NCBI GenBank assembly: GCA_950022655.1
Contig: OX465579.1
Location: 48,339,950-48,403,949, forward strand
DNA length: 64,000 nt
Reading direction: 5' to 3'
Source of the DNA: Alentia gelatinosa
Lineage: Eukaryota > Annelida > Polychaeta > Phyllodocida > Polynoidae
The position numbers and the translations under genes were made by a program. Below, piece by piece: positions 13,461 to 23,445 of the stretch (position 1 is the stretch's first letter; every line of letters begins with the position of its first letter). A model generated the notes under the pieces. It had not been told where the DNA came from. It worked only from the letters and a program-made list of their open reading frames with translations, and made no database searches.

Positions 13461-13537
13461 AATGTGGCATTAAGTGGTAGGGGTATTCACCTCAAGCATG
13501 GTAGGTCATGGGTTCAAACCCTGGTCGGGTTATACCA
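13461..13537 (+). mobile_element. tRNA-derived SINE head
   Basis: The sequence TGGCATTAAGTGGTAGGGGT resembles a pol III A box. GGGTTCAAACCCTGG at 13510-13524 fits a B box/T-arm, and CACCT ... AGGTC between them mimics an anticodon arm. It ends GGTTATACCA. This is the usual head of a tRNA-derived SINE; the body continues rightwards without a boundary I can define. It is not a functional tRNA because the cloverleaf is imperfect. It lies inside the Harbinger-like element. Confidence 0.55.
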
Positions 13538-14550
13538 ATTACTTACACAAAAATTGTACCCAAGTCATTTGGCTTGACACCTGCCATTAGAATGAGGAGT
13601 AAGGGGCTAGGGCCCAAGTGGAAGAATGGCTGTACCACCAAATTTGGGGATTGTAACACAATATTCACTTAATAAAAATTGCTTAAAAATTAAAATAAAA
13701 GAAACAAGTAGCAAATAAACATCTGTTGTTGACAGAACAGCACCAATGCAAAAAAAGATGGGGTAGTCTGGAGCAGGACTGAAAAACACACCATGTGGAA
13801 TTGTTGGAGAGCCTATATATGAGAGGTTCCTGTGTCCTGCTTTTAACATATGGCATCGGCTGTGTGTAGAAGTGTTCCTGCCTTGTATTCTAAACTGCTT
13901 TTAACATATGAATTTGAATCATATACATGATTTGAATGATTAATTTATCTTGCAACTGACAGCAACAATTTTCAAATTAATGCACAAGGTAACTATAGTT
14001 TCAATGTCAGTCATTGCCAACTGGAGTCACCTCTCTTGGAGAGGTGCTCGCAGTTGCACCACTGGCAACCAATAGTGGATAATGTTACCCTTTAAGTATT
14101 CCTTGGCCAGTTTTACGGGAGAGTCCTTGGAGAGCCTATATAAGCATCAACAGGGGCATTTTGTAGCACTTGATGTTGTAGCAAATGCTCCTAATTCATC
14201 AATGGTGAAGAACAAACTAATGATCTTGTGAGATTCCATTGATTCTGGGACTAATGTTAGTGTCCGTCCATTGTTGTCTCCCTGTCAGACTGAGGGAGGG
14301 TGGACACCCATCTCGAATTGGCGAACAGGACTGTGACCATAGACACTGAACTCTAGGGAGTGAGACACCTATAGTTACCTTTTGTATTAATCAGTATTAT
14401 AGTTGTACAACTAAGCTGATTTCTTAAGCTGTGATATGATATGAATGCATTTCATAACATCAATTCCTGTCATTGAACACAAATATGGGAGTTTGCCTCC
14501 ATGTTCAGCTGAAAACGTCGACCCCATGACAGAATTAGTGAACAAATTTG

Positions 14551-14692
14551 CCCCCCCCCCCCCCATGGAAATACTCAAAAAAAAGTTGCCGCCCCCCCCC
14601 ATTGGAATACAAAAAAGTTGCCCCCCCCCTTTGGAATACCCCCAAAAAAGTTGGCCCCCCCCCTAAAAACTGTGCGCCCCCCCCCCCCCCCC
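14551..14692. repeat. C-run subterminal minisatellite, right cluster
   Basis: Five C runs (14551, 14592, 14621, 14655 and 14677; 9-16 bases each) separated by A runs, GTTG and ATGGAAATAC/TTGGAATAC blocks. It is the same unit and the same orientation as the left cluster at 13291-13434. The two clusters sit just inside the two ends of the Harbinger-like element. Confidence 0.8.
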
Positions 14693-14730
14693 GGGCCATA
14701 ATTATTGGACGCTCCCTTAGGAAGCATTAA

Positions 14731-15300
14731 TCCTCACCAATTAATCGGTGCCGTTATCATCGGCCAGTGGAAAATGGCTTTATAAAGGCCCGTTTCCATT
14801 GGCTGATTTCCCATCACCGATCTACAGTCAGGAACCACCGACGGACTTTTGGCACTGTGGACCCAATATCGGTCAATGGAAACAACCAAGGTCGTGAAAT
14901 GCCCCTACAACCTTTTCTGCTTAGATTATGCAATATGGCACTACCCACCACTGAGTGAAAACTAGTTCACATCAGCAAATGGAAACAGGCTTTCTTTTAC
15001 TGGCAGAAAATTCGCCACCGATCTGTAGTCGGGAACTACCGACGCCAGATCGGTGAATCGAAACTGGCATGCAGAGCAGTGCTCACCAATTAATTGTGCA
15101 TAGACTATACAATGAGGCCACCACCAAACGACTTCAGTCAGTATGGGCCTGTCAAATACAGCAGAATCAAGGAATACACTGCATCCTCACCGATGTTTTT
15201 ACACTGACGTGCAGTCGTTGGCCACCACCGACCAACTGTTAGGAGAATTCATTAAATCGGTGCCGTTTTCGTCAGCCAGTGGAAAATGGCTTTATGCGTA
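14731..15300. repeat. cluster of CACCGAT-type diverged repeats
   Basis: Several words recur. ATCGGTGCCGTT..TC.(G)CCAGTGGAAAATGG is at 14743-14782 and again at 15257-15297. CACCGATC..AGTC.GGAAC.ACCGACG is at 14815-14843 and 15016-15044. CTCACCAATTAAT is at 14732 and 15083. GGAAAC words occur between them. This looks like a diverged tandem or composite non-autonomous element starting directly beside the Harbinger-like element. No coding potential was seen. Confidence 0.5.
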
Positions 15301-17050
15301 TAATCTCACCCTCCCCTAATATGCGTGATGAGAATCTTTGTTGAGGAATGTTCTTCAAGGACTTATACAAAATGTACATATGGTATTGCGAGCCTACATT
15401 TCCAGTCAATACTTGGCCTTTTCAATTAGAGACCGTGATTTGTGAAGAATTTAAAATTTGTTCTCACCATGTGGGAGTTACTAACATGTATTAAAGTGGT
15501 ATAATAGTTTAATAGTAACTGAGACATCTTATCTTCGTTGTTGTGCATGACCTCCAACTGCATGCGCATATCATTTAAAGATGGGGCTGTATCTCCATTA
15601 CCAGTCAACATAGAAATCTATGAACACTATCCTGATCTGAAAATAAAGCTTAATTGGAACATAGGGAAAATAAAAATGTAGAGCTTTGTGGGCCAGACTT
15701 TAGGATGGAAAATGGGTGGTACTGTTTAATGGTAGTATGAACGGTACTATTTATTGGATTAGGGCGACAGCTTGGCGCCCACTATGTTTCAGCTGCCAGG
15801 TCAGCTGGTAGAGTTAGCCTACTTGTACAGATGAATCATAACTTTGTCAAGCTTTGAGGCCATTGTTGTGAGCCAAATTATTGAAAATACAGGCTAATGT
15901 GTTGTTGAATCACTTTTTTTTCATGGAAAAAGGTACGTGTAGTTAATGTTTAGATGTATACTTGAATTCTGGCCAGAGACATCAGATTTCACAAACTACA
16001 GTCTAAATTCTATGAATGCAAGTAAAACACACCCTTTGAACTCTAATCTTATGTTGTACTCCTCTTACAGTGTGTCTTGCCCCTATAGCATTGTCTGCTA
16101 ATTGTTATCAAGTACGTGATATCCGATTATCCATTACCCCTATCCCATATGTGCCGACCATACTCCTATCCTCCATACACTAGGGACCTTAAACCTCCAG
16201 TGCAAAATAAACGCGCCAGTTTCACACTTTGTTGCGACACAGTTCAAACGCAACCAAGCAGGAACGCAACAATCCCAACTGGAATGGTTTTATGGCCTGG
16301 ATATTAAAAAAAGGTCACCAGACACAAGCTCGGGTTCGCGGCCCAGTGAGTTCAAGGGAGAGGCATGCGCGTGGCAGCGGGACTCCATGCTGGCAGACAC
16401 AAAGCAAAAATAATCACAGTTCGCATGATTCCCGCCCTGCCCTGCGCCCCGAGGCGCGCAATCATAGCAGACGACAACGGGGGAAATTGGGCGGGAATTC
16501 GCCGTTGACAACGATAAGGGACGCTGGTGTTGTCGTTGGGGACGTCATGTTGTTTAACCCATGCTCATAGAGGTTATTGCTGCAGTGCTCCCTGAAACTG
16601 GATACCCCATGTGGATACTCTGTGTTACAAATGGAAGATTGTCTTGTTATGAAAAGCAGTTTGTCACTAATTAAAGACTGACCCCTTTGCCCCTATTTTA
16701 TGTTATTCTTAGCGGCATTCAAAGGGATATTCGATATGTATATCCGGTATGGCGCGAAGAAGGTATCAGTTATCTTGTACCCTAAGTAAACATGCCCTAG
16801 AGAAGAATTTGTTATTTGATATATGACGTGTCTTCTCTTACCCAACGTATACTAATGTAATACCAGAGGATTAGCTTCAATCATTGGGAAATTAATAGAT
16901 GTAGATTTCGCCATACCAGGGGTATGCAGTACCCTGCTGGAATAGAAAGATTATAAGGAAGATTAGGAAGAGGAGAACGGTCAATTCACCTTGCAATAAC
17001 AAGGCACGGTGCTCAATCGAGACGCTGAATCTGAGGCACGACGTGTTTAA
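15301..17050. other. non-coding stretch
   Basis: No supportable gene or clear repeat. The 113-codon plus frame at 16229-16570 overlaps a 73-codon minus frame (16290-16511) in moderately GC-rich DNA and has no recognisable motif. Confidence 0.6.
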
Positions 17051-17054
17051 TTTA

Positions 17055-17336
17055 GGCCTGGCTTCCACCTACTATGATAGAAATTTAGACCTATCGATAT
17101 GGCACCGATACAAAAAGCAAATATCGGAGACATATCGGGAAAGTGCAAAATCGTAGACAGATGTCTACACATGCCAATCCACCAAGCATTGTATGGGGTT
17201 TTTATCAGTGTCTAATCGCAGGAAAGTGGTCAACTACCCCGATATTAGGTGACCTTCCGACGCGATTTTGATTTTGTATCGGGAGGTGCATCGTAGAGCA
17301 CATCGGAGCCATATCGTAGTAGGTGGTCGCCGGGCC
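17055..17336. mobile_element. 282 bp MITE with TTA target duplication
   Basis: The left end is TTA followed by GGCCTGGCTTCCACCTACTA. The right end, reverse complemented, is GGCCCGGCGACCACCTACTA, followed outward by TTA. The terminal inverted repeats match at 17 of the first 20 positions, and CGATATGG.(A/T)CCGAT recurs in inverted orientation further in. A 3 bp TTA duplication again points to a PIF/Harbinger-type MITE. The interior is rich in ATCGG/CGATA words and has no open frame. Confidence 0.7.
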
Positions 17337-17339
17337 TTA

Positions 17340-20300
17340 CAGTCACTATTGTCAAAGGAAAGCATTCTTCTTATGATATGAGTGGACACACATGGAGTTC
17401 ATTGCCTGAATGAAGAGTCGAGGTTAATATGTCCACGAGAAGTTCGTCATACAGGCCTAGGCCACAATGTATTACTTTTGTTTTCGCAAGGATTAAGAAC
17501 ATTTAAAATGACTGAAGATATTCCCCCAAATAATTACAATGTCTTGAATATTCAACTGCTACACAACTGCATTAACTGTTTGATACGGAATAGAACATGA
17601 ATCTAATGGTTTTTACCTATATCTGATAGCAAATTTTGAATTGTCAACTATCCCTTTATCCTGAACCATTCAGTTAATGAACCTAAGACAGATTTTATCG
17701 ATTCATTCTTGGTAAATTCTGGCAAATACCAAAGTCAAACATACCTTTAAAGCTCAGCACACCCAGGACCATTTTCCTAATGACAATACGAGCTGACCAT
17801 TACTAAATGTTGGTACAGACATGCATGCACATCTCAATATTTTTACATTTATCTGGGAAATCCAAGTTCAAGATGTCACAGCACATGGGTGGGTGTGTGA
17901 CACTGAAATGACTCTGATGCGATCTCGAGCAGAACAGCGACGGGGAAATGGCGTCATTAATCTGGTGCGTCCCCATGACCGACGCCATATTGTCATGCCA
18001 GGAAGGTTCTTCCTGCCCGCAATTGATGCTTCCGGGGCAAACCGGTCTCTGGACTCGGCCATTATTTTGGTCACATGACTACATCAATTATGCCCCTAGA
18101 CACTGGTGTGGCCCGTGTATGAAGGAGGTGCATAGGTTTGCCTCGGCTCTAATATTTCCCATTCGTGCTCGCACTATTCCTTAACGCCTCTGCGGTATAA
18201 TTGGATCCATTCAGGCTACTCACGTGGAAGACGCTATAGAAGCACTTGATATTAAGGACGATAAGCGACGGCTAAATAATTCATCATCAACATAACCCAT
18301 ATTTTCATGCTTAAACGAAAAATAACTTCATGTCTCAACGTTCTTTCAAAAATATTATAAATTACGACAAATTCATGCTTTGGGGGTTCTTGTTTTGTTC
18401 CCCATTATTACTGTGAGATAAGGAAAAGCATATCATAACTTAGAAATAAATGTCTAAGGGAAAATCAGCTCCCAAAGCCTAATTTCCATTGGCCTAGGAC
18501 CATAAACTATGGTCCATCTCATCATCAATGCTGGTGTCCTATTGGCCATACTTCATAGTGATAATAAGTTAGCCCAATCTCAGTGCAGGCTTCATGCAAC
18601 CGCACGAGCTACCGAGCGATGCCTGCCAACACACGTGCAACGCACGCACGCTCCTTGACCAATCTCCTAATGTCCGTTTTGCATGTGCAGAACCATTCGT
18701 CTATGGCGACATAAACGAAGTTAATGGCCGGTGTGGGAAGATTGTGGCATGGCCAATCCCTGTCTAACCCGAACTGAGAATGACTCGGAGCGTGCTTGTT
18801 TTGGGCCACTCGGGGTCTCGGCGTCAAGCCGAGGCTACGGGAGTTATTCACCAATCCCCCCTCTGTAGGGGTAGGGGCTCCCAATCTATGGGTCCGTTTG
18901 TGCCGCTGACCGATTCGGAAAATCAATAAAGAAAGCCCTAAAGGTGCCCCTTGGGAGTGAGCTACCCCCATTTTATACTCCCCTCAATCTGACCCCCCCC
19001 CCTTTTTTTTTGTTTTGTTTGAGTGCCTGCCAGCTAAGCACAGATAGCTGAGTCGGTGTCGGTGCCAAAGTCAAGGCATAGGCAATTCATTTGTTCCTAG
19101 CCAGAGGCAAAAATCTCATGTTTATATCTTGAGATATTAACAACCCTACCCCATTAATATACATTTCATTCATAATCGATTCAACACATAATTATTTTGC
19201 CTGCTACAATGCATTACTTGATGCAATTAACCCTCAATCTGTCAAAGTGTTTCTCATTCAAATTTTCGCAATTGCTAAGATCCTGTTTTGCAATGCCGTT
19301 GGCACGACGTACCAGGGGTGTGAAGTCACAGTCGTAAAGGTGTTGCTCGTGTTACGCTGCCCTTGTAGCTGTCAATTGCCCGCTTTAGGCTTGACAAATC
19401 CTCAAGGGATTTGTCACTCGTGTCCCTTTTAGTGTCCATTACAGTCAGATGACTCACCCTGAAGCTCACTTAGAGCGAGTTGCTCAGGCTCGTTGGTTTG
19501 CGTGCTGGTCTCACTTACTTTGGGACCGAATGGGGTGCTGGGGTTCTCTGGTTAGATCTCTAATCCCAATCCTTCTGAAGCCACTATACCACCCTACAAT
19601 CAGGACAAGGAGTCTTGGCCGTCGATACTTCTCTAAGAACCAAGTCCCCGAGGCTAAGAAGGTACAAGGAGAACGCTAAGAACATTCAACCAGGCTCACA
19701 GATGAACGAAAACTATTATAAACGGAAAATTATAAAGTTGGTAGACACCAAAGTTGGTGGAATTTACCTTGTCATAAACTAGATTACACAATCATTGCCA
19801 GACTTCTGTAACCATCAATTTGGCAGCATTGATGAACTAAATAAGACCATATGTGTGTTATTCAGTTCTTTATTACATGTATTGAACGACGATGTAAAAA
19901 TGGTAGGTTGTCAGGAAATATTGGCCATGGGGTTGAAATACACTGCCGGAAATTTGCACGGACTCCAACCAAATATCAATGTGGGTGAGGTCTAAGCTTG
20001 TATATGTTTATGCATCTTACAAAGTAGATATGAAAAAATAGATAAACTTGTATTTACAGGTAGGAATATAGTACATGTATATCGCTTCGAGGAGAAAATA
20101 ATGGGTTGTGGTTCCTATCCTCGGAAAACCTACTGGGGACTGTCGGCTGATTTACTTGGGGACCTCCATGCTGCGGCATGTAATTGGTCCCCACGGTACA
20201 GAATTTTAGATCACAATTATGCTCAAATTATGAAGGTTTTATGCCCATCGCCCCCGTTGACGATAATCAAGGCGAACAGACCATAAATATTCAGGGTGAT

Positions 20301-21435
20301 TGAGCGCCAACCAATACAGACGAACAGCCGCGTTACAAGGCACCCTGACCAGAATAATCTCTCACAATTGTGTGCAATTCTCACAGGACCCGTCTCAGTT
20401 TTTTAAATTAGTTCATTGACACTCAGAAAATAAGCTTTACAGTGAATTATTGTGGTAAATAGAATAAACAATGTAGATCATGACAAAATGGAACGTTTGT
20501 AAATAGAATAAAGGTGGACATGAAAGTATATGTGTACTGTTGTACACTATAAAGGTTTGTTGTAGATTGAAATATAATATTGTAATTGAAAAAAAAAAAC
20601 GAAAGAAAAAATCCTATTTAGCTCGACCCTGAGAGAAGAAATATAACAACAGCCTTGCTCTGCATTAATACCGAGCTATTGCTACCAAATTAAAAACAGA
20701 TCGGCGGGTGTTCAAGACACACTCTCGTATTTGAGTCCCTCTGGGTTGCTCATACTGGACATAAAAAAAGAAACCCTAGTGGTCAGCTCGCTAATGGCGT
20801 TGTTCAAGGAGGCCATGGTGGGTCGGATGGAGGTGAGTCCTACCTGCCAGCTCCATACATCAGAGTCACCAGCACACATTAAGTGAACGTGACCCTAGTC
20901 TAACCACAGGGCTGACCGGTGGGTGTACAGGAGGAGGAGCAGGCGTGGGGAGGGGGCGGGAGGCACAGTGCCCGCCGCCTAATGAGCACGCCAAGCGCCC
21001 TCTGGAGGATCCCGCCATGGAGGGACTGGGTCATAGGGTCACTTCCACCCTTCCTGCCTGGAGTGTGTGTGATTGTAGAGGGAGAGCCGGGGCAAGATCT
21101 TGTGCGACCTCCGTATGGGCCGATCCATGCCTCGTTAGGAACTGAAATAAACTTGTCAGAGCATGTGATAGAGACTAAGGTAGCACAGAGTCCCCAACAG
21201 TGAGTCCAGCAATAGCACCTGCAATAAATATCAAATAGTGAGTATAATAAACAAAGATATACATTTAACATCCACGGGATGATATGCAATTATTGAAGTA
21301 GTTTTAAATATCCATTCTTATGATGGATACCACGGAAAACTAACCACCTTGCAATACAGGTGATATTCATGATCCTTGATTTGCTATTTACCAAGAAACA
21401 TCATCTACATATCATAACCCCCATAACATCCTTAT
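17340..21435. other. non-coding stretch
   Basis: No gene recognised. It contains a compact perfect hairpin GGACCATA-AAC-TATGGTCC at 18497-18515, a C10/T9 tract at 18993-19011, and a CpG-rich patch at about 20920-21130. The 120-codon minus frame at 18609-18971 has no recognisable domain. Confidence 0.6.
18993..19011. repeat. C10-T9 homopolymer tract
   Basis: Ten C followed directly by nine T, then TGTTTTG. Simple polypyrimidine tract. Confidence 0.85.
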
Positions 21436-21440
21436 AGCAT

Positions 21441-21846
21441 GAATTCCAATGTGACGGAATTACAAAAGTACACCACTTAGGCAGATTCAAGTCCAGATAT
21501 TACAGTATAAATATAGAGTGGCATGTAAAAATGTGTGTTTAGGACATTTATCTATAGTTTGACTTTTGCCTTTCAGAACTCTTTTATAAACTGCATTTAT
21601 TACTGCAGGGGCAGTAGAGGTGGAAAATTCTACGTGGCAGAGTTATGTGCTGTGACATGCAAAATTTAGGTTGAAGTGTTATCACTGATTTCCCTCACTC
21701 AAAGACATTTTGAGTCAAGAAACGCCCTCTGTCCCATTACAGAAGGCAAGAATCTAGAAATGTCTAGGACTAGCAATATATCAATTGATTTTTGATGAGC
21801 CCAGGAGGTCATTGACTCCTTGTAATTCCGTCATATTTTGGAATTT
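21441..21846. mobile_element. inverted-repeat (MITE-like) element beside the Ngaro-like insertion
   Basis: GAATTCCAATGTGACGGAAT then TACAAAAG at 21441-21468 is matched in inverted orientation at 21816-21846 (CTCCTTGTAATTCCGTCATA then TTTTGGAATT). The arms are about 28 bp, nearly perfect apart from a two-base indel, and are separated by about 350 bp with no open frame. I could not identify a target duplication, so the superfamily is unassigned. Confidence 0.5.
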
Positions 21847-21966
21847 CACTTGCTGCATTTGGTCAATCTGCACATGCGCATCACTACAGCAACTATGAAA
21901 ATTAGAATGGCAATAGTACAATTGATCAGAAAAATTTCAAAGTACAAGTAAATATGAACATATGTA

Positions 21967-22065
21967 ATATGATATTAAATCGGCTTAGAAGAGATTACTG
22001 AAATATATAATAGAATGTTAATAATCACAAGACGAGAGTTTGGCGGAAAATAGAATAAATATGGC
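21967..22065 (-). repeat. split direct repeat B2 (outer 3' end of element)
   Basis: 99 bp identical to 22397-22495. It forms the outer right end of the element in its own orientation. Its outer boundary is the ATAT that precedes GATATTAAATCGGC. Confidence 0.9.
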
Positions 22066-22158
22066 TTTATTCAATAAATAACAATGGGACCTAGCCCTGC
22101 CTAAACATCTAGATTTACAGTAATCTAAAGATTATAAAACACCGAAATACATTAAGTA
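22066..22158 (-). other. spacer between B2 and A2
   Basis: 93 bp not present elsewhere in the element. It separates A2 from B2, and contains an AT-rich segment and no open frame. It could hold a 3' processing or polyadenylation signal for the element's transcript; ATTGAATAAA-type words are present on the minus strand near 22070. Confidence 0.5.
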
Positions 22159-22400
22159 AGTTTAAAAAACGTGCTTCTAGTATCACAGGAGCTAGCAGAA
22201 TAACGGTAAACACAGAAGAACGTGACGTAACGCGATGACTAATAGATGCGGTAGTCAAGCGGTAGTCAAGCGACTAACCTAGAAACATGACGAGATAGAT
22301 ACACAACTAGATACGTCACGAAAGGTATGCTGCGGAGAGCTACACAGTAGACTTGCGGCAGCCTTAATATATAATTATATATTGAAATATATAGACATAT
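22159..22400 (-). repeat. split direct repeat A2 (internal)
   Basis: 242 bp matching A1 (26240-26481) with two substitutions, at 22287 (A here, G in A1) and in the AT-rich tip near 22374. It contains an 11 bp tandem duplication GCGGTAGTCAA. A perfect 18 bp palindrome, AATATATAATTATATATT, lies at 22366-22383; the corresponding A1 site has one mismatch. Its upper end abuts B1 with a shared ATAT. Confidence 0.92.
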
Positions 22401-22495
22401 GATATTAAATCGGCTTAGAAGAGATTACTGAAATATATAATAGAATGTTAATAATCACAAGACGAGAGTTTGGCGGAAAATAGAATAAATATGGC
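22397..22495 (-). repeat. split direct repeat B1 (internal)
   Basis: 99 bp identical to B2 (21967-22065). It begins 21 bp downstream of the recombinase stop codon and runs directly into A2, overlapping it by ATAT. This B1-A2 junction equals the sequence expected if B2 and A1 were joined in a circle. Confidence 0.92.
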
Positions 22496-22516
22496 CAAAC
22501 ACCCGCCAAACACGAA

Positions 22517-23425
22517 TCACACAAGTGAATTCAAAACAACCTTGTCTGCCTCGATCTGGGAATAAAAGGTATCATGCAAATACGTGTAAACTGCTCCAGA
22601 TTTCCAATTCCCTCTGGACATGATGGCGCTAGTTGGTACACCGATGGACTGCAGAAACGTAGCCCCACCGTGGCGAAGAGAGTGAGAGCTCACCCCAGAC
22701 TGGATACCTAGACTGGAAGACAACATTTTCAGTCTGTGATTGAAATATTGGTATGGCATGACAAACAGAGATGAGGCAGACTTGAAAGAGAAAATATAAT
22801 CATCCTCTGAAAAATGATTATCACAGATTACCCTTTTGGCCAACGTGTGGACACAAAAAGGGGAGTGTGAGAGAATACCCAAGTAAATGGAATGCGGCTT
22901 CTTGGACAATTGATCTGTTTTAGATGAACGAACAATAATTTGCAAATGATCTGAGTGAAAAACAAAATCTTTTACCTTTAGGGCATGAATAGATTTTGTA
23001 AAATGACAAACCCGTAAAAGGCCTCTAAAACCTACGATGATACCTAACCAAAATATCATATCAGTTGAGTTTGAGGTATCAAGTTTGTAAAAGATCTTCA
23101 AAAGATCAGTCTGAGTAAAAGGATATTTCGTATCAGGAGAGATACCAATAGTACGAGTAATACCTTTAATAATCAACTTCAGTCTGTAATCTGAAGAAAA
23201 ATCTTGGTAACCTTTAAGCCTTTGGAAAAACCAAAGGCCAGACAAATAATTTTTCACTGAAATTGGTGAAAGCGTTGAAGATAAGTGGACAGCATATAAA
23301 CCAGCTTGATTTGCTGTACATGGAAAAGGTATGAGATTATAAAGATTACAGAAACGATTATAATTCCTTAGCTGATTTTCCCGGGATTTCATGGTGTTTG
23401 CAGATACACCAGAGGACAGGTACAT
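22517..23425 (-). CDS. tyrosine recombinase (integrase) of the Ngaro-like element
   Basis: 302 residues, a usual length for DIRS-order recombinases. The enzyme would integrate the element's circular DNA through a covalent phosphotyrosine intermediate. An N-terminal core-binding (SAM-like) region (about 1-90) is followed by the catalytic domain. Visible catalytic positions: Arg138 in GFRGLLR, Lys169 in SSKTDQ, His248 and Arg251 in HSLRHGG, Trp274 in GNWKSG, and the nucleophile most likely Tyr282, eight residues after Trp274 (Tyr280 is the alternative). The usual Glu-Leu after the first Arg is Cys-His-Phe here. The frame is open upstream of this ATG to 23467 and overlaps the end of RT by 22 nt in the -1 frame; the extra residues (LLGLQQQLE just before Met1) look helical, so the real N-terminus may lie upstream. 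No stops or frameshifts. B1 follows 21 bp downstream. Confidence 0.93.
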   Translation of the reverse strand: MYLSSGVSANTMKSRENQLRNYNRFCNLYNLIPFPCTANQAGLYAVHLSSTLSPISVKNYLSGLWFFQRLKGYQDFSSDYRLKLIIKGITRTIGISPDTKYPFTQTDLLKIFYKLDTSNSTDMIFWLGIIVGFRGLLRVCHFTKSIHALKVKDFVFHSDHLQIIVRSSKTDQLSKKPHSIYLGILSHSPFCVHTLAKRVICDNHFSEDDYIFSFKSASSLFVMPYQYFNHRLKMLSSSLGIQSGVSSHSLRHGGATFLQSIGVPTSAIMSRGNWKSGAVYTYLHDTFYSQIEADKVVLNSLV

Positions 23426-23445
23426 CTCCAGCTGTTGTTGAAGTC

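Larger units (their letters stand above)
13222..14717. mobile_element. PIF/Harbinger-like non-autonomous DNA transposon
   Basis: The left end reads TTA then GGGAGCGCTCATTAATTATT (from 13222). The reverse complement of the right end, from 14717, reads GGGAGCGTCCAATAATTATG, and the right flank is TTA. So there are imperfect terminal inverted repeats of about 25 bp, seven perfect bases at the tip, and a 3 bp TTA target duplication, which is typical of the PIF/Harbinger superfamily. Each inverted repeat runs into a G/C homopolymer (11 G at 13245, 16 C at 14677). No transposase frame is present. The 1.5 kb interior carries two clusters of C-run repeats and a tRNA-like SINE head, so it is non-autonomous and may contain a nested insertion. 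Superfamily assignment is by inference from ends and duplication only. Confidence 0.55.

Noticed and set aside
13233..13470. Glycine- or proline-rich frames on both strands (also 14445-14730)
   Set aside because: Products of the C-run/A-run minisatellite inside the Harbinger-like element.
18609..18971. 120-codon minus-strand open frame
   Set aside because: No similarity to any family I recognise; runs through moderately GC-rich DNA.
22066..22516. Possible methyltransferase or SGNH hydrolase ORF of the DIRS/Ngaro element
   Set aside because: No open frame exists between the recombinase stop and the end of the element, and RT has no C-terminal domain beyond RNase H.
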